A stretch of DNA of 64,000 bases from CAVVMA01 sp963830715 (lineage in GTDB: Bacteria > Desulfobacterota > Binatia > Binatales > Binataceae). The stretch spans positions 434,001 through 498,000 of the forward strand of contig CAWHNS010000024.1 of assembly GCA_963830715.1 (NCBI GenBank). Reading direction: 5' to 3'. A program made the translations under genes and the position numbers. Below are positions 1 to 10,096 of this stretch, one piece after another; position 1 is the stretch's first letter, and each line of letters begins with the position of its first letter. The notes beneath the pieces are model-generated. The model did no database searches. It was not told the DNA's origin and saw only the letters and a program-made list of their open reading frames with translations.

Positions 1-653
1 TCCTAACGAAAAGCGTCCAGTTTCGGGAAAGGAAGCGGCGAAGCGACGCAAGACTCTCGCGATCGATATTGCTCACCAGGTTGCCGAAGTCGTCGACGTA
101 GACTGACCGACCCGCAAAGCACGGCCGCGCCGGATCCGACCTGTCCGAGTTCCGAGCGGCTCGACCTGCTCGAGCGCGGGACCGAAGCGCGTTAGCCGCG
201 CGCCGCGCCAGAGCCAGGCCGCGGCGGGCGCGAAGATGTCGCGCCCGTGAAAGGTCGGAGCTGACGTCCTTGAGCCGATAGCGCGCCGAGCGCAACTCGA
301 CCGCGCGGCTGAATCCGGCCCGCTCGACGGCAGGCCACAAGACGCCGTTGTCCGGACCGACGAATCGCGCGCCCGACGAGGTTTCGATCGCGATCGGCAG
401 CCGCGCCGTGCCGACGCCGGGATCGACCACCGCCGAGAAAGATCGTTCTGCGGCGGGAAGTAGCGCCAGCTCTCCCGCAGCAGCGAGCGCGCCCGCCGCG
501 ATCGATTGCGGCGGTAACGCCGTGCGTGATGTCGATCACGGCGGCGCCCGGCGCGATCGAGGCGATCACGCCCTTCATCACGCCGGCGTAATGGTCGCGA
601 TAGCCGAAGTCGGTGAGAATCGCGATCGGGAGGCGCGCGGGCCTGGACGCCAT
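1..653 (-). pseudogene. SAM hydroxide adenosyltransferase (DUF62/SAM hydrolase) family, frame-broken, runs off left edge
   Basis: The ATG at 653 opens with LPIAILTDFGYRDHYAGVMK and then GAAVIDITHGV, the N-terminal signature of the DUF62 family that hydrolyses S-adenosylmethionine to adenosine and methionine. The frame is lost soon after. Homology continues in other frames: RYFPP, TIFLAVVDPGVGTA-like, FVGPDNGVL-like, FHGRDIFAPAAAWL, and at the edge SVYVDDFGNLVSNID. So at least two or three indels are present. The last frame is still open at base 1, so the C-terminus lies outside. It follows directly the gene at 660-1630, which suggests one transcript. Family call is firm; whether it is a decayed gene or bad sequence is open. 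Confidence 0.7.
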
Positions 654-659
654 CGCGGC

Positions 660-1630
660 CGCCAGCGTGCAGCGAGCGGCGCGCCAGCTCTTCGCGGATC
701 GCGGCGGCCAGCAGCGGGAACATCAGCTCGTGATGGCCGGTCAGCACGATGCCGCGGCCGCCGCCGCTGCGGTCGGGCGCTCGACCACGTTCATGCGCGG
801 GCGATATTGGCGGATGAAATCCATGTCGGCGGCGGTGAAGCCGGTCGACCTTGCGGCCGAGGTTGCGCGCCAGGTTGAGCGCCTTGAGGAACACCTCGGG
901 CATCACCACCGCCGAGCCGAGATTGATCACGACGCCGCGCGACAGTTCCGCGACCGACGCCGCCAGCCGATGGAAGTCGGTCATCGTCGCGGCGCCGATC
1001 GCGCGCGCCGTCGGCGCCGGGATGCATATGGATGATGTCGGCGCCGAGGGCGACGTGAACCGTCGCCGGAATGCCGGCTTCGCAGGCGGTCGCGAAGATA
1101 CTGGTTCGCGCGGAACTTGAAGCGTGCTTTAAGATTTCGCGCCCGACGATTTCGCCCAGCCCCGCTCCTCGCGCGCGGCGATTTTGGCGGCCTCGTTGAG
1201 GAACGCGCCGGTTTCCTCGGCCATCCCGAAGCTGCCGTCGGCGAGGCCGGCGCCGACGTCTTCCGAGGTGCGCCCGGCGAAGGCCAGTTCGAAGTCATGG
1301 ATAATCGCGGCGCCGTTGGTCGCGAAGCGCGCTAATGATGCCGTCGCGAATCAGCGCCGCAGATTATCGGCGCCGAGTCCGACTTGATCGGATGCGCGCC
1401 CATCATCAGCAGCAACCGGCCGGCCGGCGCGATTCGGGCGGTCGCGATCGCGGCGGGCCAGTTCGCGAAGTCGCGCGCCGCGAGCACGTCGGGCAGCGCG
1501 TCGAGGAACTCGCGCATCGACGCGCCGCGCGCCGAGCGGGCGCGCGAACTGGTCGCGCTCGACGATTGCGCGAAAGCGTCGCGAGCTTGCGCGTGCGCGC
1601 GCGCCGCGGATCGATCGGGCGGAGCTTCAC
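660..1630 (-). pseudogene. Conserved protein of unknown function, frame-broken
   Basis: Read in successive frames from a GTG at 1630 this region gives VKLRPIDPRRAR, SMREFLDALPDVLAARDF, LLMMGAHPIK, ATNGAAIIHDFELAFAGRTS, SEDVGAGLADGSFGMAEETG, GADIIHMHP, VVINLGSAVVMPEVFLKALN and LTGHHELMFPLLAAAI. I recognise this as a conserved family seen in Deltaproteobacteria and Acidobacteria, weakly reminiscent of the deoxyhypusine synthase fold. I do not know its function. Four or more frame changes are needed in about 970 bases. The C-terminus overlaps or abuts the downstream DUF62 gene. Coordinates are approximate. Confidence 0.5.
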
Positions 1631-1786
1631 GACAGGATCGTCGCGGGATCGGCAGGTCTCTTCGGCACGGCCTCAAGGGTACTCGACCGGCGCGGCGCCG
1701 CCAAACTATCGGGATCGTTCGGGCTTCTCGCGCCGTCGAAACCGGTATATTCTCGTGCCCCGGCACGATAGAGCAAGGAGCGCATC

Positions 1787-2647
1787 ATGAACCAATGGCA
1801 GATCGGCGAGGTGAAGATCACCCGATTCGTCGAGAGTGAAGGCGCCTGGCCCGGCGAGATCCTGCTTCCAAACGCGACCCCCGAAAATATGCTCAAGGAA
1901 GCCGCCTGGCTGGCGCCGCATTTCATCAACGAAAAGGGCAGGCTCCGGATGAGCATCCACGCGCTCGTGATCGAATCGCGAGGCAAGCGAATCATCGTCG
2001 ACACCTGCATCGGTAACGACAAGGTCCGGTCGAATCCGGCGTGGAACAAGATGAAGCTGCCGTTCCTCGATGATCTGAAACGCGCCGGCCATGAGCGCGA
2101 AAAGATCGACTTTGTGGTCTGCACCCATCTCCACGTCGATCACGTCGGCTGGAACACGATGCTCCAGGACGGCAAATGGGTGCCGACGTTCCCGAACGCC
2201 CGTTACATCATCGGCGGCATCGAGTGGGACTACTGGTCGAAGTACGACGGCGGAGCCGACGCGCGCGATCCGGTGGAAGACTCGGTACGTCCGGTGGTGG
2301 ACGAAGGCGTCGCGGAACTGGTGGACTCGAGCTGATCGGATTACCGACGAGGTTCGCCTCGAGCCGACTCCCGGCCATACGCCGGGGCACCATAGCGTGC
2401 GCATTTCGAGCAAGGGCCGCGAGGCGGTGATCACGGGCGACCTGGTGCACCATCCGGTGCAGTTCGCGTATCCGCGATGGGAGAACGAGGCCGACAGCGA
2501 CGGAGCAGAGGCGGCGAAGACGCGGCGGCATTCTGCGAGCGCTACGCCGACAAGGATGTGCTCGTGCTGGGGACTCATTTCGGCGGATCGTCGTGCGGGA
2601 AAATCGTGTCGAAGGGAGACTCGTTCCGCTTCGCCGCGTCGGAGTGA
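1787..2647 (+). CDS. MBL-fold metallo-hydrolase, two frameshifts
   Basis: A metallo-beta-lactamase-fold hydrolase of the Zn-dependent type. The ATG at 1787 follows a good ribosome site (aaggag). The protein reads to THLHVDHVGWN, the HxHxDH metal motif, and VDEGVAELVDS. It then hits an early stop at 2333. The +1 frame continues with ITDEVRLEPTPGHTPGHHSV (the second metal histidine) and AVITGDLVHHPVQFAYP. A second shift near 2510 gives CERYADKDVLVLGTHFGG and a stop at 2645-2647. The full length of about 285 residues is normal for the family. Substrate cannot be told; lactonase or quorum-quenching types share these motifs. It faces away from the two broken genes to its left. Confidence 0.75.
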
Positions 2648-2767
2648 GCGCGCACGTGTCGATTTGCCGGGCAGCGCTTGCGGGTTTGCAAAATCGTGAC
2701 GGCCTGAGCTAAGGATCGGACGGCAAACAGGGGGCGCAGCCCAGCCGACCACCTGATTCGTTGGAAA

Positions 2768-4552
2768 ATGGTTACTGATCCGATGTCGCCGGCAAAGGGA
2801 ATCAATCGGCGCATAAAACGCGTCCGGCCATCCGGGATCGCCGCTTCGGCAATCGCATTGGCGCTGCTGCTCGCGGGGCCGGTTCTGGCGAGCCCTTCGG
2901 TGCAGCAATCCGGCTCAGCGCCGGATACATCACCGATCGTAGGCCGTCGCGTCGCGCTCGTAGTTGGAAACAGCAATTACAAAAATGTTCCCCAACTGAC
3001 CAACCCGAGCAACGACGCCCAGTTGATGGCCAGGACCCTTCAGCGTCTCGGGTTCAAACTGGTTGGCGACCGGGCACAGATCGACGTCGACAAAGCCGCG
3101 TTCGACAAGGCCGTGGTGACCTTCGGCAACGAACTGCCCGGAGCTGCCGTAGCCCTGTTCTTCTATGCCGGGCACGGACTGCAGATAGCGGGGGAAAACT
3201 ATCTGGTGCCGGTCGACGCGAATCCACAAAAGCCGTCCGACGTTGACTTCCAGATGGTCGCTACCAAGGTCATTCTGGATCCGATGCAGGATGCGGGCGC
3301 GAAGTTGAATATCGTGATTCTCGATGCGTGCCGCAACAATCCGTTCGGCGGGCGCGGATTGCGGGCGGTAGGCAGCGGCCTCGCGCAGATGGAGGCGCCC
3401 GAGGGCACTATCATCGCCTATGCGACCAGACCGGGAGCGGTCGCGAGTGATGGCGACGGAAGGGACAGTCCCTATACGTTGGCGCTCGCCCAGGTGATGC
3501 CTGAACATGGAGTCGAAATCCTGGACACGTTCAACCAGGTCGGCCTTCAGGTCGCCAAGACGACCGGGGGAAACCAGGTGCCGTGGACCAACTACTCCCC
3601 GATTAGCGGCCACTTCTGCTTCAACCCGGATTCATGCACCGCCTCCGGCCAGCCTCCTCCTGTGACTCAGGATTCGGACACCGTCTTCTGGGAATCGATT
3701 AAGGACAGCGACGACCCGGCCGATTTTCGGAACTACATGCAACAATATCCGCAGGGGAAATTCATCAGCCTGGCGAAGGATCGACTTGCCGAGCTTCAGA
3801 GACCGGCCCCGGTCTCGACACCCGCATCGGACAATCGCACAGCCGAGAATCCCGCAGCAGATATCGCCTTCTGGCAATCGATTCAGAACAGCAAGGACTG
3901 GCACGATTATGACGCTTATATCAAGACCTTCCCCCACGGAGAATTCCTGAAACTTGCGGAGTTGCGCCGCTCCGAGCTTAAGGCGCCGACGCCCATCCGC
4001 AATTCCATACTTCTCCCCAACCCGACACTAAGCGACAGCTTGAACGATTACCTGCACCACAATCACCTTCCCTACGTCAACGCGAGGGTCTTTTCCAACA
4101 AAGGCGGAGACCCAGGCTCGCTCGAGCTTTCCGGAGTTGTACGCACTGAGAAAGGCAAGGAAGACGCGGCGCTGAAATCCCGGACTTTTCTTGGTCGCCC
4201 GGCGTGTCGAGTCACAAATCTAATCAGAGTGGTTCCTGACCTGGCTTCCGCTGCACCTTCTAATCCCGTGGTAGTCAGCCAGCCTCGGGATGTTTCCACG
4301 CCAAGCGCGGCGCCGAACATGGCCTGCTACAACGGATGCGACTTGGTGCGACGCAAATGCCTCACTGCTTGTGGGACCCAGAGCGCGGGTAACGTCGTTC
4401 AGGGTATGCCCAGCTCAAACGCAGGGACGGAATGGCAGGAAATGGCAAGCCAGGCGTTTTCGAACCTAGGCAACAATCAAGGATGCTCGAGCAATTGCGA
4501 AGCTCAGAACAATAACTGCACGCAGTCCTGTGATCTAAAAGCGAGGCAATAG
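2768..4552 (+). CDS. Exported caspase-like (peptidase C14) protein with Cys-rich tail
   Basis: 594 residues. A signal peptide or anchor lies near residues 24-42 (IAASAIALALLLAGPVLA). The caspase-fold domain spans about 60-290, with the catalytic histidine in YAGHGLQ (H136) and cysteine in LDACRNNPF (C188). Two tandem copies of a repeat of about 35 residues follow (FWESIKDSDDPADFRNYM and AFWQSIQNSKDWHDYDAYI), a unit common in bacterial C14 proteins. The last 75 residues carry about eight cysteines in CxxxC pairs, suggesting a disulfide-bonded tail outside the cytoplasm. A second in-frame ATG at 2783 could be the start. No obvious partner gene is adjacent. The protease fold is clear; the target is unknown. 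Confidence 0.85.
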   Translation: MVTDPMSPAKGINRRIKRVRPSGIAASAIALALLLAGPVLASPSVQQSGSAPDTSPIVGRRVALVVGNSNYKNVPQLTNPSNDAQLMARTLQRLGFKLVGDRAQIDVDKAAFDKAVVTFGNELPGAAVALFFYAGHGLQIAGENYLVPVDANPQKPSDVDFQMVATKVILDPMQDAGAKLNIVILDACRNNPFGGRGLRAVGSGLAQMEAPEGTIIAYATRPGAVASDGDGRDSPYTLALAQVMPEHGVEILDTFNQVGLQVAKTTGGNQVPWTNYSPISGHFCFNPDSCTASGQPPPVTQDSDTVFWESIKDSDDPADFRNYMQQYPQGKFISLAKDRLAELQRPAPVSTPASDNRTAENPAADIAFWQSIQNSKDWHDYDAYIKTFPHGEFLKLAELRRSELKAPTPIRNSILLPNPTLSDSLNDYLHHNHLPYVNARVFSNKGGDPGSLELSGVVRTEKGKEDAALKSRTFLGRPACRVTNLIRVVPDLASAAPSNPVVVSQPRDVSTPSAAPNMACYNGCDLVRRKCLTACGTQSAGNVVQGMPSSNAGTEWQEMASQAFSNLGNNQGCSSNCEAQNNNCTQSCDLKARQ

Positions 4553-4768
4553 TGTAAGGTGCCTGCCGGCAGACCCGCGTTCCCGCGCCGGAGCATCGGT
4601 CTTTCCTATAATCGTGGCACCAGGCTTGGCCTGTGAAGCACCGGCTAAAGCAGGCGCCAATTCGGTCAGAAGAAAAACTGCGACACTTCCGCGACAGTGG
4701 CATCAACGGGCAGGTCTCGGTCAGGTTGAAAAACCCTTGGATTTGTTGGAGACTTCGGGGCAAAGAGA

Positions 4769-4843
<75 letters not shown>

Positions 4844-4946
4844 CACAATCCGTAAGCCTTGTCCCGTGCGTTCGCGTCTGCAACATTGACATGAGAGCCG
4901 ACCGGCAAGGCCCACGGTCGCATTCATAGCCTGACGAGAAATCCGG

Positions 4947-5204
4947 ATGACCACACGCGAGACTTTGGAAAAGGCGATCGCCAAAATCCTGCATCGCCAC
5001 TGCAACTTCGGCTGGGCTCACTACTATATTCCCAGCGAGAAGTTCCCCAGCCTGATCGAAGAGCTGGTCGAGGTTGTCAGCCCGTCCGGACAGGCGAGCC
5101 ACGAGGATCTGGTGCAGTTCCTCCTGCGCACCCAGCGGCTCTCCTCGGCCCAGCAGCGCGCCGCGAAGTTCGAAGAGGAATTCGCGATCTACCGCCGCGG
5201 CTGA
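4947..5204 (+). CDS. Small protein of unknown function, 85 residues
   Basis: The ATG at 4947 opens an 85-residue acidic, probably helical protein (MTTRETLEKAIAKILHRHCN...FEEEFAIYRRG). It shows no transmembrane segment, signal or cofactor motif that I recognise. Codon use (G/C at third positions) resembles the neighbours, which supports a real gene. It lies between the tRNA-Gly and the NTF2-like gene, with a palindromic repeat between it and the latter. Confidence 0.5.
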   Translation: MTTRETLEKAIAKILHRHCNFGWAHYYIPSEKFPSLIEELVEVVSPSGQASHEDLVQFLLRTQRLSSAQQRAAKFEEEFAIYRRG

Positions 5205-5241
5205 CGCGGGCAACCTCGCCCGCCGTCGCATCCGCTCCGGC

Positions 5242-5290
5242 GCCCTCTCCCCCGCGCCGGTGGCGATTCAGGGAGAGGGCTGGGGAGAGG
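5242..5290. repeat. GC-rich inverted repeat (REP-like or terminator stem)
   Basis: The 10-base arm gccctctccc (5242-5251) is perfectly complementary to gggagagggc (5271-5280) across a 19-base loop. A second gggagagg follows at 5282-5290. There is no T-run, so it resembles the dispersed intergenic palindromes of high-GC genomes more than a classical terminator. Confidence 0.5.
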
Positions 5291-5313
5291 TTCTGAAGCG
5301 AAAGGCAACGCCG

Positions 5314-5811
5314 ATGACGACCGAAGAGCTCGAAAGGCGCGTCAGGATTATCGAAGATATCGAGGCGATCAAGAAACTGAAGGCGCGTTACTGCGCGGTC
5401 TGCGACGACAATCACAATCCCGACGAGATCGTGAAGCTGTTCGCGATCGACGGCGTCTGGGAGAGCGAAGGAATCGGCACTCATCGCGGACACGCCGAAA
5501 TTCGCGCCCTGTTTGAGAAATTCCGGGAACGGATCAGCTTCTCCCAGCATAACGTGATGAACCCGATCATCGAGGTGTACGGCGACGTCGCGAAGGGCAC
5601 CTGGTATTTTCTGGGACCGTTCACCTTTCGCAAGGGAAATCGCGCGATGTGGCTGGCCGCGCGCTACGAAGAGGATTACGTCAGAATCGACGGCGCATGG
5701 GTGATCAAGCATCTGCGCGCAATCGGCCGGATAGCGGCGCCGTATGAAACGGGCTGGGCCGGCAAGACCGCCGACCAGCAGGCTGCGGAAACGGAGCGTG
5801 TCAAGCCATGA
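5314..5811 (+). CDS. NTF2-like / SnoaL-like domain protein
   Basis: 165 residues from the ATG at 5314. The N-terminal helix reads RIIEDIEAIKKLKARYCAVC and is followed by DGVWESEGIGTHRGHAEIRA, the pattern of SnoaL_4-type NTF2-like domains. Members include dehydratases, isomerases and hydroxylase small subunits. The aromatic-rich strands WYFLGPFTF and WLAARYEEDYVR fit the cone-shaped pocket. The stop overlaps the ATG of the LLM oxidoreductase by four bases, so the two are translationally coupled and probably work in one pathway. Substrate is unknown. Confidence 0.8.
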   Translation: MTTEELERRVRIIEDIEAIKKLKARYCAVCDDNHNPDEIVKLFAIDGVWESEGIGTHRGHAEIRALFEKFRERISFSQHNVMNPIIEVYGDVAKGTWYFLGPFTFRKGNRAMWLAARYEEDYVRIDGAWVIKHLRAIGRIAAPYETGWAGKTADQQAAETERVKP

Positions 5812-6692
5812 AGATCGGACTCTTCGCGATCATTTCCCGGCGCGACGGCGCTATGCCGCTGATGAAGGGCTTTGCCGCGCATGCCGAGCGCCTGGGATTT
5901 TCCACCATATGGGCGCCCGAGCACGTCGTGCTGCTGGATACTTATTCCTCGCGCTATCCCTATCGCGATGACGGGATTCTGCCGGCCCGCCCGGATGCGG
6001 CTATTCCCGATCCGTTCCTGAGCTTGTGCGCGATGGCGTCCGTGACGGAGAAAATCCGCCTCGCCACCGGCATATGCCTGGTGCCCGAGCATAACCCGGT
6101 CGTACTCGCCAAGGTGATCGCGACGCTGGATTGGCTGAGCAACGGACGCTTCACCCTCGGCGTCGGCGTCGGATGGCTGGCGGAGGAGTTCCGCGCGATC
6201 GGCATCCCATGGGAGCGGCGCGCCGACCGCACCCGCGAGTGTATCGAGGCGATGCGCCGGCTGTGGGGCGATCCGGTCAGCTCTTACAGCGGCGAATTCG
6301 TGAAGTTCGAGGCGGTCCGCTCGTACCCCAAGCCGGCTCAGGGCGCGAACCTGCCGGTGCTCTTCGGCGGCGAGAGCGGCCCGGCGCTTCGACGGGTAGC
6401 CGAATACGGGAACGGATGGTTCGGCTTCAACCTGACTCCCGGCGAAGCCGCGGCCAAGATTCGCAGGATCGAGGAACTGCTGCGCGCCAAGGGCCGCAAA
6501 CGCTCCGAGCTTGAAATCGTGATCTCTCCATACACGAAGCCTGTCACCCCTGATGACCTGAAAGGCTATCGCGATGCGGGCGTGGACCAGGTCGTGCTCG
6601 CGAGCATTCGTCCCGCGCGGACAGTCGAGGAATTCGCTACGCAGTTGGAAGAACTCGCGCGCCAATGGGTAGAACCAGCGTCGCGGCTGTAA
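5808..6692 (+). CDS. LLM-class (F420-type) flavin-dependent oxidoreductase
   Basis: 294 residues with a luciferase-like TIM barrel. N-terminal MKIGLFAIISRRDGA, GFSTIWAPEHVVL, then the family block IRLATGICLVPEHNPVVLAK, GRFTLGVGVGWLAEEF and a C-terminal IRRIEELLRAKGR. This matches the F420-dependent LLM subfamily that oxidises or reduces hydride-accepting substrates. Family length is normal. It is coupled by ATGA overlap to the NTF2-like gene. No F420 biosynthesis gene is in the window, so FMN use cannot be excluded. Confidence 0.88.
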   Translation: MKIGLFAIISRRDGAMPLMKGFAAHAERLGFSTIWAPEHVVLLDTYSSRYPYRDDGILPARPDAAIPDPFLSLCAMASVTEKIRLATGICLVPEHNPVVLAKVIATLDWLSNGRFTLGVGVGWLAEEFRAIGIPWERRADRTRECIEAMRRLWGDPVSSYSGEFVKFEAVRSYPKPAQGANLPVLFGGESGPALRRVAEYGNGWFGFNLTPGEAAAKIRRIEELLRAKGRKRSELEIVISPYTKPVTPDDLKGYRDAGVDQVVLASIRPARTVEEFATQLEELARQWVEPASRL

Positions 6693-6737
6693 CCGGATCT
6701 CCGAGTGCGGAGGCGCTGAATCGGCAACGAACGTGGC

Positions 6738-7926
6738 GTGGCCAAGATATCCAGAAACGCGCAATGTCCCTGCGGTAGCGGGAGAAAGTACAAGAGATGC
6801 CATGGTGCCGGCCGAGCCGCATGCTCCTACCTGCCGCGAGTCAGTTGCCTAAATCAATTTCGCAAGATACTCCGACCGGTAGGATTCCCCGGCATTCAGC
6901 AGTACATTACGGGTGTACCTATCTATGCGGACCGGCGATCCCAGAAATCGGGCCGATTCGCAGGGATATCCCGGCGATTACGACGTCGCCTTCACCTTCG
7001 CGCGGCCCGGATTTCCACTGCAGGACGAATACCAGATCAACGCCTGCGACTTTCTGAAAGGCACCTCCCATCTCGCTCTGCTGAAGGGCGCACATGAAGC
7101 AGCGCCATTGCTATCAGGCGCTCTCCGCCTTGATGCCGCGACAGACGAGGGCAATTTCGCCTTCATTGCCCGCGCCAACGGACAGGGCTTTCTCGCGACC
7201 ATCGCAGTACGATGCTCCGCCCAGAATTTCCTCGATGCTCAGCGGAAATGCTTCAAAGCGCTAGCACCGTTGTTGAGCAATTGGTCCTTGCAGCTAGACA
7301 TACCCCTTGCAGTTTATCAAGTCGATTTGGTCGAAGTTGCATCGCGAACACGCCGTATGGCTTTCACCCCGCCGTTTCATGCCACGCCGCTGGTGCTTCG
7401 CCCCGACGCGAAGTTGAATCCCGACTTTCGCGGCTACGCTAGCCTTTACCGAGAGGCCCTCAACAGCAACAGCCCGGTGTATCAATACCTGTGCTACTTC
7501 AAGATCATAGAAAGCGTGCGCAAACGAAGAGAGCGTTTAGGCGGCGAGGCTCGCGCCCGTGGCGAGACCTTTAGTCGCCCAGCCGAGGTCTTTCCTTCCA
7601 GCCCAGAAGCATTGCACCACTGGCTTGACGCACTTCACACCGTACGACCGCATGCTTGGGATCAGATGGTCACCGACGGGCTCCTCCTCCCCGAAACGGT
7701 TGGGAAAAAGTTCGGCACGATCATCGAGAAAGACCTGATTCCGTTGAGAACAAGGGCAGCCCACGCCCTCTTCGAGTCGGCCGAGCTGGGTCTGTCAGTC
7801 GACGACTACCTGAGCCACGAGACTGTCAACAAATGGTTGCCGGTTTTGAAGTGCATGGTGCGCCGTATGCTCAAAAACGAGTTCCCATCAGAATTCCTCG
7901 CTCATCTGCCAGACCCACCCGCCTGA
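6738..7926 (+). CDS. SEC-C motif protein joined, perhaps by frameshift, to a domain of unknown function
   Basis: A zinc-binding SEC-C motif is at the start (NAQCPCGSGRKYKRCHG; frame opened by GTG/ATG near 6738). That frame closes at 7097. From about 6913 a neighbouring frame runs 337 residues without a break to 7926 (DYDVAFTFARPGFPLQDEY...FPSEFLAHLPDPPA). SEC-C motifs are usually short tails or heads on longer proteins, so one gene with an indel near 6930-6960 is plausible. Alternatively a free-standing gene starts near 6913. I do not recognise the long domain; a distant likeness to MauJ-type proteins is only an impression. No signal peptide or membrane segment is seen. Confidence 0.55.
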
Positions 7927-8078
7927 GGCGGCCATGAGATGGCGAACGTGGGGCGACCAGAGGCAGGGCAGAGGCGCCTGACGACCCCGACCTGGCCGCG
8001 CGGTTATCGAGTTTCTGGAGGCGCGGAAATAGCTGCTCTTCCGCGGTCGATCGACGCGCGTCGCGCCCGGTCGATGGC

Positions 8079-8140
8079 CTAAGTCTCAGCATAGGGCACG
8101 AGCCCACCGGCGTGAGACAGCGTATCGCGGCGCGATCGAT
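8079..8140 (-). pseudogene. Tiny amidohydrolase remnant
   Basis: The minus strand reads DTLSHAGGLVPYAE, close to LSHAGGFVPYAA of the full amidohydrolase at 9154-10096, but at most about 20 codons are recognisable. It sits just downstream of the alpha/beta hydrolase, and the surrounding 7927-8150 holds nothing else I can support. A relic of a second amidohydrolase copy is the simplest reading. Confidence 0.3.
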
Positions 8141-8151
8141 ATGTTGAGGCG

Positions 8152-9114
8152 CTAAACCTCGAGCTTCGCCTCGAACTCGACCAGGAGCTGCGTGAACAGC
8201 TTCGGATCCTCACCGTGCATCGAATGTGGCATTCGCGGGAATGACCTGTAGTCAATCGCCTGGCCGGCGAGCGAGACCAACTCGCATACGCGCTTTGCCT
8301 GCAGGTCCGAGGCGGCGCCCAGAATGCAACCGCTATTGTCATCGACGTGGCGGAAGTGGTGCGTATACAACACCGGGCATTTGACGCTCGCCAGCATCCG
8401 GGCGTGATCGCAGCTCGCGAATACGGAACCCTCCCAGAAGGCGCGGGCCCACTCAGGATCGTATTCCTTCATGCGCTGCGGGATTTCGCCCTCGGGACCA
8501 GACATCATCAGAGCAATCCCGCGTGACAGCCAGTCGGGTAGCTCGGTTTTGCGCGGCTTCGAGCATTCCATTCCAGTCGCCCACGCTCCATTGGTCGCCA
8601 AGGTATTTGCTCATCAACGCGAAAATCGGTCCGATGGCCTGGCGAAGAGAGGGTCCACAGGAGGGGCTGACCTCCGAGGAGAACAGCGGCGGGTCTTCGT
8701 AGTGAGCGCCGCGGATCGTGCCGGGCATCGCGTAGGCGGAAAGCCACGCGGAGATTACTCCTCCCGACGAGAGCCCACTGACAATGACAGGTCGCCCGAT
8801 CGCCATCGCGATGAACCGCACCATGTCGTTGCCGAAGTTGTCGATAGTATAACGCCCCGGAGTCCTGCTTGATCGCCCCTGTCCCCGCAGGTCGACTGCG
8901 AAAGCCTGGAAATGCTCCTGCAGCAGGCCCATCGCCGGTTCATAGCCCCACCATGATTCGGTTTGTCCCGGGATCAGCAGCAACGCGGGCTTCTCTGTCA
9001 CTCCCGCCATCGCGTAATTGATCACGGCCTCGCCGATGTCGATCGTTTGCTCCGCATAGGCGTGAGCGACGTAGGTTGCCGATGGGTGGTCGGGGCCGAA
9101 TCGAAGTGGGCTCA
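8152..9114 (-). CDS. Alpha/beta-fold hydrolase, one frameshift
   Basis: The ATG at 9114 starts MSPLRFGPDHPSATYVAHAY. Core motifs are LLLIPGQTESWWGYE (oxyanion region), DLRGQGRSSRTPG, and the nucleophile elbow SGLSSGG. Near 8560 the frame shifts and continues as DWLSRGIALMMSGPEG, VKCPVLYTHHFRHVDD and RMPHSMHGEDP, which supplies the catalytic histidine region. The total of about 320 residues is normal. It is third in a minus-strand operon after the flavin monooxygenase and amidohydrolase, so a carbon-carbon or ester hydrolase of aromatic-ring catabolism is likely by context only. Confidence 0.78.
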
Positions 9115-9153
9115 TGATCTGGTCTCCTTGCGTTTGTCTCAGTGGAATGTTCG

Positions 9154-10096
9154 TCACGGCGCAGGCGCCGGGAAGAGCACTTCGGCGTTGCCTGCGATCG
9201 ATTGACGCGCGTTGGGCTTCGTTCATCGAGTAGCTCTCGTACATCCCGGTAAACGCGCCAACAATGGCGTCCGTCGCATAGGGCCAATCGGTCGCATAGA
9301 GCACGTGGTCGGGCTTCGCCAACGCCATCAGGCTCGGCAGCGCGCTAGGACTCCCGGAAAGGGCGATGTCGAAGTAGAACTTCTGCAACTGCGCGAGTCC
9401 GTCTGCGAAATCCCTCCTCGGCGACGCGGCCCCGGTGACGGCGATGCGGTACGCGGCATACGGCACGAATCCGCCCGCATGCGACAGGATCACTTTCAAG
9501 TCGGGACAGCGGTCGAGCGTGCCGGAGCCCGCAAGCCGGACGGCCGCACGCGTCGTGTCGAGCAGGAAGTCAGCGACGTACGGCGGCACTGCCCTTGGCG
9601 GGTCGACACCGTACAGATGCGACGGATGCACGAACACGACGGCCTTGCGCTTGTTCAATTCGTCGAACAGCGGATCGAAGGTCTTGTCGCCAAGGTAGAT
9701 GCCGCGGCTGTTGGCGAGCAGCACGACCCCGTCCGCGTGGAGCTGGTCGAACGCGTGCGCGAGTTCGTCGAGCGACCCTTTTACGTCGGGCAGGCAGAGC
9801 GTGGCGAAGAAGCCGAACCGATCGTGATGCTTGCGGACGACCTCGGCTGCGTACTCGTTGACCTCGCGCGCCTTTTCTCGCGCTTCGGCATCGTCGCCCA
9901 GATGAACACCCGGCGTCGAGACGGACATGATCGCGGTCTGAATCCGGTACTTGTCCATCAGCGCGATGGCGGAGTCGGCACTCCATTCCGGAATGGGAAG
10001 TCCGCCGGCTGCGATGCCCTTTCGCTGGAGCCATGCCGCATACGCCGCCGGCACAACGTGGTGATGGGTATCAATACGTCCGGAGCTGAGTGCCAT
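9154..10096 (-). CDS. Amidohydrolase (ACMSD-like, amidohydrolase_2), frameshift near the 3' end
   Basis: The ATG at 10096 overlaps the stop of the upstream monooxygenase (TGATG). Metal-site motifs appear in order: RIDTHHHVV, VVFVHPSHL, VILSHAGGFVPYA and YATDWPY. These are typical of the ACMSD/decarboxylase branch, which acts on aromatic or semialdehyde acids. Near 9190 one indel separates the last codons; the expected end reads AGNAEVLFPAPAP with a stop at 9154-9156. In the given frame the sequence reads straight through into the hydrolase, which makes a false fusion of almost 1,000 residues. Role by context: part of an aromatic degradation operon. Confidence 0.82.
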
